Position numbers and translations under genes: made by a program. Of a stretch of DNA of 64,000 nt, positions 1-14,000 are shown one piece after another. The notes below the pieces were generated by a model. That model worked only from the letters and a program-made list of their open reading frames with translations. It was not told where the DNA came from and did not search any database. Source of the DNA: Durusdinium trenchii (taxonomy: Eukaryota > Sar > Dinophyceae > Suessiales > Symbiodiniaceae); the NCBI GenBank assembly GCA_963970005.1, contig CAXAMN010026406.1, positions 493,696 to 557,695 of the forward strand, written 5' to 3'. Within the stretch, counting starts at the first letter, position 1; every line of letters begins with the position of its first letter.

Positions 1-17
1 ATACATACATACATACA

Positions 18-49
<32 letters not shown>

Positions 50-58
50 CATATATAT
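1..58. repeat. ATAC microsatellite at window start
   Basis: The window opens inside an uninterrupted ATAC tetranucleotide array that fades into AT repeats. The same tetranucleotide precedes LINE copy 1 and forms the tail of that copy, so this array could be the 3' tail of another element outside the window. That link is inference. Confidence 0.95.
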
Positions 59-824
59 ATGTATATATATGATTTCTTTTGTTTTGCGGACCGTCATTCC
101 AGGATCATTGGTGACATTGAGTCGAATATTTATTTTTTGTTTCGCAGAGTTGATTTCCTCTTTTATGTTTGGGTGGCTGGTCCACTGAGGCGATCGTTCC
201 AAGCGAGGATCAACCTCCTTTAGCGCTGCTTGGCAGACCACAATGGGCAACCTTTTCAAACATGAATCATAATTTTCCCATAGGCCCAATCACAGATGTC
301 ATGTGGATGCCATCTTCATGCTGCATCAGGCAAGTGTAGAACCATCAAGGCCGTGGATTGTTTGGGGTCGCTGTTTTGGAGAACCCAACCAACCTTTGGA
401 GATTTCTGCGACGCCCACTGCACACCAAAAGGGCATCCGCTGAAAACCATGGGACGATGGAAGTAATTATGTAGAATACAGAGGTTCGTACGGAGAATAT
501 CAGGGACCTGGAAATATTGAATATTCCTCCATGAGGGGATCGGAGTATGGCATGGAGAGTATTTGCTTTTTCCCCCTTTCGCTTCGTCGTGTTGGATGGC
601 GGGCTGCTCCAAATGAGGCTGCCAGGGCAGCCGGGACAGGACAGCTCAGCGGAGGATCTCTCTGCAGACGGCGCAGGTTTGGAGTTGGGTCAACCGGGGA
701 TCAATCGATCTTTGAGGTCCAGCTCGGCGCACTAAACTGATTGATTATCTATAGACTGAGAAGGCTACGGCCAGAAACTTAAGGCACGGATCAAGTACCA
801 AAACCCACACCCGATCCATACCCT

Positions 825-876
825 GATCCAAAGGGTGTGGATCAACATCACTTAGTTGACCCACACCCTTTGGATC
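825..876. repeat. Long hairpin (22-bp stem, 8-nt loop)
   Basis: Arms 825-846 and 855-876 are reverse complements with one mismatch in 22, around the loop ATCACTTA. The core GATCCAAAGGGTGTGG appears in both orientations. It may be a relic of a foldback element. No gene is adjacent. Confidence 0.85.
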
Positions 877-989
877 AAATTCAGGCTTGGGTTGGTGAAG
901 GCCTCACATGGTTGATTCTGTACAAGGGGGCCATCACAATGACTTAGTGGGAGCTGTTTGCTGTGGAAGGGGCCCTTGAAAACGAGGTT

Positions 990-1280
990 AGTGGAGTCCG
1001 GAAACCTCACCCCTTAAGATTTCTCTTACAGAACCCCTCACAAGTGGAGGCCAGAAACTTCACTCTTCAAGGCTTGCCCCCGCACAACCTCTCACCGCCC
1101 AGAGTGAACTTAGTGCCAACTCCTTTCTGTGGGGCTTGACCAGCCAACTCCCCAAAGTGAAAACAGTGGAGGCCAGAAACTTCAGCCCGTAAGGTTGCCG
1201 CAACCAGGATTGATAGCCAGAAGCCACCGCCCAAAATGAGCAAAGTGGCCGCCAGACACTTCATTTTGGAGGGGTTGCTA
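990..1280. repeat. Degenerate tandem array, core GTGGAGGCCAGAAACTTCA
   Basis: Diverged units begin near 990, 1043, 1166 and 1245. Each has GTGGAGgCCaGaaACTTCA-like text, and two are followed by a CACCGCCCAnAnTGA motif. Unit spacing is irregular (about 53, 123 and 79 bp), so this is an old array. Confidence 0.6.
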
Positions 1281-4200
1281 TGGAAGCCCACAGGCTTGGA
1301 TGTCAAGTGTAAGAGAAGAGGAACACAGTTTAGCTGCAGCCATTAACTTAGATGCGGAAGCAATGCTAAAAGACCCCAAAAGAAGAGGACAGCAGACATT
1401 GTGAACATTCAACAGAACTCTGAGGTGTTTTTGGTTTGTTATGGCACTCAAGCCAGTTTTCATGATGGTGCTATAGCCTATAGCAATGGTAAAATGGTCG
1501 ATATGTCGATAAGTGCCTTTGGAGAGTGCGGCAGCCGCCGGATGTTTCCCTTGTTTGTTTCGCACCCTTGTTGAAGTTTCAAGGTTCATTTGCCCGCTTG
1601 TAAAGAACAGAGGAACTGAAGGAAGCAAATTCAGAAAGATTGAAAGGCTTCGGTATGAAAGATCGGTGTTTTAAGGTTGAAGGGTGTTCAAGTGAGAATG
1701 GCCACCACTCCTGGCCGCCTGATGGCTGTCCACCCACACATCAGCGGGAGGGGATCTCGGCAATGTGCTCAGTAGCAGGTCTCGATCTGAAGGTGGCAGA
1801 GTCTTTAGCACAGCATGCTCGAGAGCACTCGAGACGCTTGTCAGGCAGTGTGTGATGTTTTTTTTTCCCAGGCCATGAACCAGAGAGAATCAGTGTTTCT
1901 GGTCCGTATCTGGCGAGCTGTGGGTGTAGATCTAACTGTGTATGGCGTTGATCCACTCACATACAGCCCAGACCTCCGGGACAACAGATGTTGAAAGCCT
2001 GGAGGAAAAGCAGACCTCAAAACCACTCGAGGCACGTAGAAAGATTTGGTGTCCAAATGGCCTCACCTAACTTCACCGTCCACTCCGTTCTCAGGAACTG
2101 ACCACGGACTCTTGGAGCAATGGGGGGGTTCCGGACGCCCAAGTGGGATGCGGAAGGATTTGCTTATATATATATGGTATATATATATGGTATATATATA
2201 TATATCAGTTTGTTTTGATACCTTCGGCAATTGCTGAGATTGTGCCATTTGAGAGCCGGCCGTTGTCCAAGTGGTTTTCAGGAAACACTTTGATCGGGCG
2301 AAACCGTGACATCCGTTCTCATTGGCTTCAGAACCATTTCATCATGTTTTGCCTTTAGGCAGTCTGGGTTAGTTGGGGTTAGTTTGCGAAACTAAGGGAT
2401 TCGACATTGATTCCGCATGCTGCAGACCTGGCTGCGCAGGGTTGCAGAAAAATATGTCCTTCAAGATCTTTGGGTGTTACAGCAAAAGGCGGTGGGTCGA
2501 GTTTGTGCTCCGCCTGAGGATCCACCACGAATGCTGGGATGGTTGCAGAGACTTTGTCACAGCATGTCCTAACCAGCAAGGCGGAGGATCCCAAAGGATC
2601 AGGTGCCATGGGGGCTGGGTGTGAGAAGTTTTGAGTGAGTTGTCCCACTACAGAGAATTTATGGGGCCAATGTGAGTTTGGATTTTCGATGACAAGATGT
2701 TACAAGTTACACATGATATACTGCAACAGCAGGTACACTCAGAGCTTCTTCCAATGTATGTTTGCCACTATCGTCATCAAATGCGAGGGTCGGTCAGTGT
2801 GTTAGGGCTTCAGTTCGCGTTCGCCGACATGTCACTCGTCGTTCTCGAGGCACTTCGCCCATGGGCACGGCTGACCAGACGAGCACCTTGGGTTTTGTAG
2901 GATGGACTTGTTTGGATCTGTTTGTTTGGTCATTCAGCGGTGTCACTAGATGAAGATGTATAATTCATGATGTATATACATATATATATATAGCAAGATC
3001 ATCTTCAAGAAACTAGAGCTTAGGACAAACCGAAACCCATGCCACGTTTTCCCATGTTTTCTCTATTGACTGGTGGATTCATCCCAGACTCCGCAATACT
3101 ATAGCAGGATGGAGAAGGATGGATTTGCTTTTTGTCGAGGCCTCCCACCTCCTCCAAAGGAGACAGGTGGTGCGGACGAGGCGGGGGGACAAAGCAACAG
3201 AGCAACATCCTTTTTCATCCTGTCGTGGGGCAGCCCTTTTTTTTAAACATTTGTCCAGTGGTTTAGGGAAGCCGTGAAGCCGTAAAGCCCTTGGTTCAGC
3301 AGCCTTCGACCCTTGGTTCCACTAGTCACGTGACCCTTCAGTTGCCCAGACCGGTGACCCTGCAGGGCTCCGCAAATCTTTCTGCAGATGCAGATCCCTG
3401 GCTGCGAGATAGAGATGTGGGTGGGCACATCCAGGCTACCCAACAGTTCATCCCTTAGTAGTAAACATGCTATTCCTGCAGTACGTGCCAGTGTGGTGCA
3501 AAAAAATGTAAACGTATATTGTTGTATATAGTATATAGTGTTAGTTATAGTGTTATATATATAGTACGATATAGTACTCAGTGCAGTCGAAGTTTGGCTC
3601 GTTCCAGTTGGTCATGTATAGGTCAGTTCAGCAGGGTTTGAGGTTTCAGAATTGCTTTTTCTTCTTTTTTTTTCAGGACTCGAGAGCAGTTGGCCGTTGG
3701 CCGGTCTGGAAGCTTTACCCTGCAATGAAGACCCCTTTCCGGTTGTGCTGAGGTGACTGGTTGAACCTGCCCCATACTACAAGAACCATAAAGACTCAGA
3801 AAGTACAAGTACCGGTCATAAGAATATCGATCCTGTCCTCACTCGGCCAACTGCTTGTGCACAGATGGCATGTCAAGGAAGTTGTTTCATCTCACAACAC
3901 CCAACCATGCGACCAGTCACTTTCATTCTTAGTTTTGGCTTCATCACATCGGTCTCTGATGCTTTTGCCAGCTAAGCTTCTCCGACGCCCGGAACGGGCG
4001 TGACTGGATGGCGTCTCCCGGGCATCGAGATCATCGAGACGCCCAGGGCATGTCCCTCGAGGATGACGTGAGAGAGAAATTGCCAATGAGATCTGCAGAC
4101 CCTGGAAGGATGGTTGGAGTTGCATGAGCAAAAAAGTCCAGTTCTTGAACCATCGACATCATCATACATCATCATACATCATCCATTTTCATCCATTGCC

Positions 4201-4647
4201 CGCTGACCCGTCCAACAATTATTGACCTTTCTGTAAGATCAAACATGTTTTTGCACATGTTGGGGAAAGAAACTCAACGGGAGTCTCAACGGCGGTTGCA
4301 CGTTGGAAAAGCACAAAGATCAACTGCACTAAGGGGTGAATCGAATGGTTTTCCATGTTCAATGATCATGATCTTCCCTATGGGAGGCCGCTGTTCACTG
4401 GACATGTTCAATCATTTTCACACGTTCACCTTCTTCACGAGATGGCTTTGGCCAGGCAGGCAGAGGAGCGAGACCCTAAGGACCAAGGACCTTTCGTGAG
4501 GCGGGCTGGCAGTGGCCGGTTCAAAGGTGGGAGGCCGAGGCCGTCGGTTTGGTCGGCCGTCGCCGTCGGCCGTGGGAGAAATCAAGAAGGTGGTCACGTG
4601 ATGGGCGGTCATGCACCATGTCCAAAATCTACCCTCCCACAAACGAT

Positions 4648-4725
4648 CCCATGGAAGCTCAGAATTGACCGGTGGTTTCGACCATTTTCCTCTATCACCC
4701 AGTGGTTTTGGGGTTCCATGTGAAC
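4648..4725 (-). mobile_element. Foldback element family B, copy 1
   Basis: Read on the minus strand, it has the family order: CATGGAACCCCAAAACCACT, then GGGTGATAGAGGAAAATGGT, then a CCACCGGTCAATT-like block. Related copies are at 7725-7797, 39308-39380 and 50087-50162. The terminal TTAA is not intact here. Confidence 0.65.
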
Positions 4726-5088
4726 CTGCAGGGTGCGTCGGGATGCGTCGGGAGACGCCTCGGCACGAGGCTCTTGCGGAAGATCCTGAACAACATCCAC
4801 GTTGTTTGGGGCCTTGGGCAGACCTCGGGACCACGGAGCCATGGTTTTCTTTGGGTGGGATAGGCGATCGTTAGATCGTTGAAGCAGGGACCCCAGGCAT
4901 GTGTTCAAAGTTCATGAGCAAATGGGTGGCCATGTTAGCAACTGTGAGGCCAAATCCGACCAGCGGAAAAACTCTTGCCACAGTTCCAGTTCAAATCCGA
5001 TGCCTCACACCGACGACAGATTTTCATTTGGTGCAGGAGTGAAGGCTCAATCCCTATACCCGGTCACCCAGTCCTCTCAGTTTTGCCC

Positions 5089-8000
5089 ATGGAGCGTGTG
5101 AAGCGCATCGCGGCCCATGTTGACGCCGGCCTGCCTCTCGTGGCCGAGCCCACCTCGGCGCCGTTGCCCGTCATGGAGAACATGAAGACGAAGATTGCGG
5201 CCTTAGCAGGGGAGAAGTCGGCCTTCAAGAATTTCCTACTGAAGTACCACGGGGAATCTCGACCGCCTTTGTCGGTTTGCTTGGGCGGTTTGCTTGGGCT
5301 TTCAGCAGTGCAGGAATGGACACACTATGGACACACTGGTTCTGTAGGGTTTTAACATCATGCGCTGGTGCAGAGTTGGCCCTGGTACGGTTCAAGTTCG
5401 GTGCCGTGGCCGTTCATGGTCACCCCTTCTTCCGGGTGCAGGGAAGACACGGGTGGCGATTGCATGTGAGTAGCGCCCACGACCTACCACTGTTTCCCCA
5501 AGAGCCTCGGATATTTGAGGTGATTGGCTCGTAGGTCGCCATGCTAGAAGCACAACCAATCACAACCATGTTGACATCTTCAATCAACTGAACAAATATA
5601 TGAAGCTCTAAGTCATGTGCTCTAACATGTTTTAAGTCCCAGGTTGCACAGGTTGATAGCATTTCATTGTCAATTGTTGGTTTATGCCTGATGCGAAATG
5701 ATATTCTTCCGCACCACGTGCTTGCCCGTGTAGACATGTCAGAATAGCTGGACACTGGCTTTCTTGATGACCAAGCTTCCACAATAATGTTCACGGATTT
5801 CACCTTTTCACATAGGGCAAGTGGAACAAGAACTTCTGGAAGACTATGCGGCTTGGCATGGTTCATAGGCTTCATATTTAATGCCGGTCCTTTTCAAAGT
5901 ACAAGTTCCAAAAAACACACCAAAAAACTCTGCAACTCGCCAGACTTTGACACGGAACCAAAAGCTCAAGGACATCATTGGGTTTGTGCCATCTACTCTC
6001 AAAGCACTGTAAGCCTCAACTCCAAAACAGCCTCTTCTTGGCCGTGCTTTTGACTGGTGCGTACCGTGGCCTTCCAAGGAGCGCAAGATCCAGGGCCTCA
6101 CAGTGGAGATGGCCATCAACGGCGCTCGGGCAGTGAAGTCGATGGTCACAGAGACGTCGGACCTGGATGCGAACTTGGGCATCGTCCCTCGGCGTTTCGA
6201 AGTGGAGTTGACCGGTGACCGTCCACCCCACCCCTTGGTGGGTTGCTGAGTGACGGTGACCAGGAGTGAGGGCGGAGTGGGTTTGGGCGACCACGCAGGA
6301 CCACAGACCTGCTTGCCCAAACGGACCGGTATAAAAACCATGTGGTGGTCGCCTTGCCGGGGGGGGGGCGGAGTGAGGGCGGAGTGGGTGTGGATGGGTT
6401 GACATGTGGGTGGATGGGTTGCTCTCTTTTGTTCTGGATGGGAAGGGATGCAGGGATTGGGAGGAAGAGGTCATTTGTTTTTTTTTGGAGGGGGTTCTGT
6501 TCTTGTCCTGGTCAATTCAATAATGGTTTGTCCTGTGGGTTCTTGTGATGCATTGGTTTGGGCATGGGGTAGGAGGACAGGGTTTTCCTGTGATTTTGTA
6601 GGGCTTCGCCGGGCATGGTGAGCAACATGTGTTTATGTTTACTGCCTGCAATTCATTTGACTTGACTGAATGCGTCTATGTGCAAAGTAATTAGTGTGTA
6701 GCACGCATATTAATTTAATAGAGACATGCACCGTGAGACCAACCCCTCCTCTGGCAGGCCTACCGGCACCTCTCCTTGTACGATGTCAACAAGGATCTTC
6801 CTAAAGCACCAGGCACAAAATGTTGGACGCCACAGGGGCGTGGAAGACTCTCACGGAAACCATCCGAAAACCAAAACCTTCTCAAGCTGTCAGCCTTGAG
6901 GATGACCACTTGAGGTTACTCAAAGAATCAACCGGACGGAGCACATTCCAGAATAAAAATAATGAAGCAATACGTTGTACATGTGGATACGTTGGGTGCA
7001 TGGCGCAGCCACCAACAAATTGAACTACAGGTGATAGGCATAGACTAGAAGTATGATGCAAGTCCTCTTGTTTTCTCTATACAGTGGTTTCAGAGTAGAT
7101 GGCACAATCCCCTGAAGCGGTTTACATTCACCCCTTATTTTCATGATAACGAATCTAGTTGGATGACCCCCACAAGCCTTGAGAATGGCCACGTGCATCT
7201 CCGACCTGTGACGACAGAGCTCTTCTCTCAGGTGGAAATGTGGCATTGCCGGAAGGTGCATTTTGGTTGTTGGTGACTGGGCCTATCCACTTCAGCTCTC
7301 GTATTGGACAAGTGCAGTGCAAGTGTGAAGAAACGCATTGGACAGAAGAAACTCCAGAATCAAAGCAGCAAACAATCTTGGAAGCTCTGGAGCGAAGTGA
7401 GCAACAGCGTCCAAGACAAGAACACTTGGTCTGGAAGATTCCAGATGAAACGCCATCATTGGTTTTGAGTTGTTTTGTTCAATCACGCGTGTACACGGAC
7501 CCAACTCAGTTCACATCCCAACTGTCCACCGACTTTCGTTCGAGGCTTTTTCGATCTCACCCGTACCCCTAAGGTCACAGGTGAGGAGCCCAGTGAGGAG
7601 GAAGTGCATGGACTCACCGAGGAGCTCCACAAGCGCCATGAGGTGCCGAAGAACGTTTTGGAGACCCGGCACAAGCAAGGATTGCTCAGGTGGTGCCAGA
7701 TACAACCCCTTGCACACGAACATGGGCCCTGACAATTGATCCGTTTTCAGACCATGTTGCTCTACAACCCAATGGTTTTGGGGATCATGCATGTTAATTT
7801 GCAGGAGGCAGGGTACCTCTCAAGTGGCGGAAACGAAAAAGTGGTAGAAAAGTATTGTTCCTCCGTGTTGTTTCACTAGAGCACATGTTCCCTTACCGTT
7901 GCACAGTCCATTCCGCCTTGCCACCACCGGACGTCGAGTTCTTTGGCCCTGGGGGCGCATCCCCACAACCATGACACCCACGGAACATCCCCAAAACCAT

Positions 8001-11000
8001 GACCGGCAGTTTCTGCATTGCGGGCCGCGTGGGCTGGACCGCGTGGGAGCGAAGCTGCATGTGTCCCATGCGCCGGCTGAGGACACGCTCGACACCCTGC
8101 CGTTGGACACCCACCCGATGACACAGCTCAGTGTGGCCATGTTGGCCTTGCAGAAGGACTCCAAGTTCAATCAGCAGTATCAGGAGGGCATGAAGAAGGA
8201 TCAGTACTGGGCACCTTGGTGTCACTAGAGTTGCCACAGCGGGAGGAGTTAGCTGGGTTCAGAACATCTCAGAACCATGTGCGGAGTTTGTTCCTGGTCG
8301 GTGCTTCAAAGTACATTGGCCTGGCAATTTTGCAATTTCATGTCCATGGTAGGTCCATGTCCCCCAGGCACATCCCAGGCAGTTTTCAAACTGCAATCAT
8401 TTGCCCCATGCATGGCCCCAGAAGTGGTTGAGTGTTGCACACAGTTCGGATCTGCTCCTCCAAAGACGCCCTGCATGTTTGCAGAGCAACAGAATGTAAC
8501 AGAGTCTTTGAAGGAAATATCTTCCACCTCCATGTGTGCTGGTAGTGTGCCATGAGTTCTTCCATGAACCTACCACGAAAACAAGCCATGGACAGCTTGG
8601 CACACCAGGTCTATGCGTTGGAGGATGCCTTGGACATCATTGCGAAGATCCCCACGATCGCGGCCAAGATCTACCGTAGAACTTTTCAGGATTTGCCTGG
8701 GATGAGGGGGGAGGTCGCCATACCCAGGCAATACCATGTGCCACCCGGTGTCACCCCCCAGAAAAAGAAGACCTGCAGGACGGAGTGGTGCCTGCGTATG
8801 ACACCAACTTGGACTGGGCAGCCAACTTTGCCCAGATGCTTGGGGTGAATCAGGACGCTGGATTCAAAGAAGCCGTCCGTGCCTGGGCTTCAGCGGCGGG
8901 TTTCTTTCGACGCCGAGCTCACTTTCGACCACTTGGTTAGAACAGCTGCATCCACAGTTTTGGCCCATTTGTTCGGTGTTATGTCTTAAACATTCTCATT
9001 CTCATGCATTTTCCTTATACATTCCAGCCACATAACATAAGTGTTCAGGGGTTGAAATCCAAGCAGCTTCCCCCACTTTGCATGCTTATTTTGTTTGCGC
9101 ATTGCTGCTTAATGCGGCTCAGGCTTGTATTTGATGCTTCATGCGGATCATGAGGGAGGAAACGTCTCAGCACATGCCACGCATTTGGTGGGTTCTGCCT
9201 TGAGCGATCCCTACTATGCCTGGGCCGCAGGGCTTTGTGGTCTTGCAGGCCCGCGTGAGTCGCAAGAGACGTTTCTGCGCGGCCACGCGTGCAACTTGCG
9301 ACCACACATGGCAAGGCAATAGGCATTTGAGCAAGCATGGATTTGCACGAGGCTTGTGAACAAGGACATGACTTGAGAAACAATACACTTGTTGACTTCA
9401 TTCAAGCTGTGCACATATGTATATATAATATATATATATATTTATTTATTTATGAATGGTGATGTATTTTAACTATGTGCATACTACTACACATGTCCAC
9501 ATGATTTGCCGCATTCGAAAGGAAATGAGTCGGTGTGGGGGTTCAAGTTCACCCTATACAATACAATGCAATGCATTGCTATCCATTGCTTTGCTCAATG
9601 GCAATCCAACGGATACCCTGGCAGGCCCCCTGCACGGCTTGGCCAATCAGGAGTGCTTGTCCTGGCTATTAGATGTGCAGAAGCAGCTGGGTCACGTGGC
9701 CTCATTGGGGAGCCTTGAGAGAGAGTCTAAGGTTGTTCCATCAAAACACCTTTCGTAAATCAAGACACACCAACTCATGAGACGGGTGTCATCGACATTG
9801 CAAGTAGTGTATCTCACAAACCGACTGCGGCCGCCATCAGTGTACATGATGTCATTGCAAACTGACCAGCGAGCTTGCTTGTTCTGTGACGTTGCGGTTG
9901 AGACTGCTTCGGGTGTTTTTCTTTTATCCTCACGACTTTAACAAATACAGTTCTACGGAAAAAGTCAGCCCCACCCCCAAGCCAACAGTTCCACCCCTCA
10001 TCCTAAAGGCGCCATCATTTTGCAGATGTATTGTACAATGCCAAAGGTTGACGCAACCAATTCTGCCAAGAAACACCTCAAACTCCCCCAAAACGTGGTT
10101 CCTGTCCAGGTATGTTCTATTTTGATGGGAGGAGACCACGCTAGGACTGCTCGTCCTTTGAGGTGATCAGAGGCCCACAAAGGAGCTGCTCACGGAGTTT
10201 GCTGAAAAGACGCTCAGCAGCGACAGCATGAGGCCCTCTTGCAACATGACATGGGAGGTTAACGTTTGACTCTTCCTCAGGGCGATGCCTGGGAGGCCAT
10301 TAAGGAGAAGCTCCATTTGCGGGCAATTGGGTTGACTTGGGATTTTGTTTTGTTCTTTATATATTTCCTCTGTGAGCCCAACAGCCAAGTCCAACTGCTC
10401 CAAGCGCGCACGGTCGACTTACTTGTTCCGTGGTGCATGGAGCATGGCATCGAGCACACCGTACGAGTGGGTCTGGGATTGAGGGAGGACACACGCCCGT
10501 CATCCGTGTGACGCGTGATGTGCCGCAGCACATGGATCCCTGACACTTCGTGGTGAGACGCAGCTGGATGGCGTGACCACTTTCCGCCAGAGGTCACTTT
10601 CCGAAGCACTTGACCAAAGTAAGAAAGGTGGGCCAGTGAGCTACTGTATTTATTGGGGGTGATTTTTCTGCGTTATGTGTAGTGAACCTTTTTTGGATTT
10701 GCTTCCTGTTGTTTTTCTTGTTTCTTACTGTTTCTTTGTGGTTGCTCCTGCTTTTTCTTGCTTTTCCTATTTTTTTTGTGCTTGCTTTGCTTTTCCTTGT
10801 TTCTTGTTTTTGGTATTGCTTGGCAACTGCACCCAACAAAGCGTGTTCATTCTTTACTCCCTTCTCGATTGTTATGACTATGATGCACTTGTTTGATGTT
10901 TGTTCGCCCTCCGGCCAAAGTTATTTTTTGCTCTATTCGGGACATAACCTGAGCTTCTGGAGTAGCAGGTTGTGCCTTGTGGTCCAGTTGGTGAGTTTTT

Positions 11001-14000
11001 GCACAAAAGCCCTAGACGTTCTGAAATGATCTTATGGACATGGCAAAACGCCTCCTGGACTTCCACAAACTGCTAGCTTTCCGCTTTCACTGGAGGAACT
11101 ATGGAGAAACCACGACCGCAAAAACGTTTCCCAAATGCAACGCAAAAAGGGCTCAACCGGCAAGAAACTACGTAGTATATAACCCACTGCCCCAGCCCCA
11201 TGGCAAGTCGATGGCAAAGTCGCTCGTCGTGAGTCAGCCTGAGGACCTTGAAGGAGGGGAAGGTGATCCCTGGCTTTGGCCATGCGGTTTTGAGGAACAC
11301 CGATCCACGCTACATGCTCGAAGCTGGGCACAAAGCTGACCAACGTGCTTGCAATCCCCAAAAAATATGCAGAGAATTTCCAATGATATAGACGTTTTAA
11401 GGGGGTTCACTCTACGGTGGAGGACGGGCAGTTAGAATATGAAATTCAAATATTTCCGTTCTAAATTGATGCCCCAAACCTTCCAAAATCGATGACCCTG
11501 GGGATGACCCTTGCAGATAGAATATGGGCCTTTCAGAAAGCAGGGGAACATATTCTAACTGCCAGTCCAAAACCAGGATACCTTGCAGAGACAAAGGTAG
11601 GCCTCTAAANNNNNNNNNNCAGAGACAAAGCTAGGCCTCCAAACCTAATAGCGATGGCCTCCAACCCAACAGCGATGGCCTCCAACCTAATAGTAATGGC
11701 AATGGCCTCCAACCTAAGAGCGGTGGCGTCCAACCTAAGAGCGATGTCTACACAGTACCAGTTTGCATTCCATTTATATACTTGCCGCAAAATCACCGTG
11801 CTTGTTTTTTTGGATAAGATTGTTCACAGTACTCGGTTTGTTGTGTCTTTATATTCTAACTGCATGTGGTCTCCGATCTTCCCCCTGCTCTGTGTAAAAC
11901 CATATTCATTCTAACTGCACATAGGGGGAAAAACTGCTAGTCTATGGTTCTATGATGTTCATTGATTCTCTATGGGCGTATTATGTTAATCATACTTTTG
12001 GGCTCGAGATTCTAGATCCGCCTGTTCAGACAGCATTCCACAATATTGCACAATATTGCTGCAGGAGCCTCAATGCAACTCACACTGATGCATGGGGCAG
12101 ATGCCCTTTGGCAGTGCCTTTGACTCGTTCCACCGCCGCTGAGGAACGAGAGTTTGCGTTGACTCATTGCACCCACGATCCCCTGTTCCAGCTGGTGGAT
12201 GCTTGCTATCACGCCATTCCTCCAGTGCTTTTGAAGCAGGGAAAGGTAAAGAACCCGTACCCCAACGTCGATGCGCACAGTGGCCAGCTCATGTGCCTGG
12301 CCTGCAGGAGTCTGAGGAAAAAGAATGGAAACACATGCCGGAAGAGACGCGCCAGAGGAACAATGATAGATGATCACACACGCGGATATATACATCTGTA
12401 GCTATATATATATATATACAATTATATACACATATACATATACATGTATAAGTGTAAACATATAAGTAGATATATACATTTTGTACATACACACACTCAC
12501 ACACACACACACACACGCGTTTGAAGATGCATGTGCACTCGTTCCATGCATATCGGCTTAAATGTGACCATGGGATCCCACAAAAGGTTCGTTTGACTCC
12601 CGGTCCAGGTATTTCTACAACCTCAAGGAGCAGAACTTCTACACAGCCTTTCGGTGATGAGCAATGCTGGTTGTGCATCCTTAAGAGACCATTCTGCTGA
12701 ACATGGGGTCTTTGATGTTCTCTTGCTCATCAGGGGTCAGTAATGCTGTGCACAGTTGATTGACCACATTTGTTTCTAGACTATGTCTCAAGCATGAGTC
12801 TCGGGAGTTTGGTAGACGCCATGATTTGCATTGGACAATCCATGGCTGACACTGCCCCCAGAGCCAAACCAAACCTTTTAGAACTCATGGGGCCTAATGA
12901 AAGAGCTTCTTAGAACTTCTTAGCTTATTCCTTTACACACCCGTGGTGTTGGGACTCCTTGATGAACCCGTGCCATGGCATCTTCTGAAATGGTAGGCCC
13001 CTAGGCCCCGTCTCCTCGCCGCCCCGTGAAGCACCTGTCCCGAGGTGATGTTTGCCGTGTCCCGAACGCTTGGGGTCATGGCTCAGTCAATCTCAGCTGT
13101 GAGAAGAAAGCTTTTGTCGTTTTGGTTGGATGTTGTGGGTGGTGTGCGGGGCCGAAAAAACTCAGACCCAACACGCATGAAGCGTTCAGGGATGCTTTTG
13201 ACGACTTGTCCACTGGATTGGTTTGACCTTGTAGGGTCTTTTGTTGGCTGCTGAGCGCGGGTTTGCTCGAGGGTTTTGGCTCCTGACGGTCCGGATGGCA
13301 TGCAGCAGCTTGTGAATGCGACATGACCAGCTTCGGATTCCCATGTCCCACTTGCGTTGAACATTGTTGAACCCTTGGGCAGGTTTGGCATAGGCTGCTT
13401 AGGCACCCCGTCGCTTGTTAGAGTGGTGCAAGAATGGTGCAAGAATGGGGTCGGTGCTTTGCTGAGGATGAAAATTTCTAGACTTGTGAGGCACGTTCCA
13501 TGACTCCATGACATTTCTGTGGCCAATCATAAATGACTGTTGTCAATCCAGATGGCGAGACAATCGCCGAAACGACCCGAAGGAAGTGCATCAATTGTAT
13601 CCAATGATTTGGAATGGGAGGTCCTTCGCCTGGTGTTCGAAACCCAGTAAAACAAGGTTGGCTGGGCCACGGCCAGAGGCCTGGACACAGGCGAACGTTC
13701 CACCCGGTTAAGCTAGGCGCCGCCCCGCTGAGCTTGGGCGAAGCAGGGGTCGGCGGATGGTTTTCTTCCAACTTGTCCGATCCCAATACAGTGGTTTCAG
13801 AGTAGATGGCACAATCCTCAAAAGGTGGTTTGTATGGACCCCAATATAAAGGACATTTTTGGGGTTGGTGCCATCTACTCTGAAACCAGTAGAATACTTC
13901 TCCGAGATCCAAAGCCTCCCCCGAATCTCGGGTGTCCATGACTTTTTTTCACTGTTTGAGGTACATTTGGTCCAGGGCCATTGGGCTTCCCATCGAGCGA

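Larger units (their letters stand above)
59..5088. other. Gene-free repeat-bearing region
   Basis: No exon of a recognisable family was found on either strand. The region holds AT-rich microsatellites (near 2163-2205 and 2975-2992), a strong hairpin at 825-876, a degenerate tandem array at about 990-1280 and a foldback-element copy at 4648-4725. The upstream exons and promoter of the citrate synthase gene, including any mitochondrial targeting segment, may lie here unrecognised. Confidence 0.5.
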
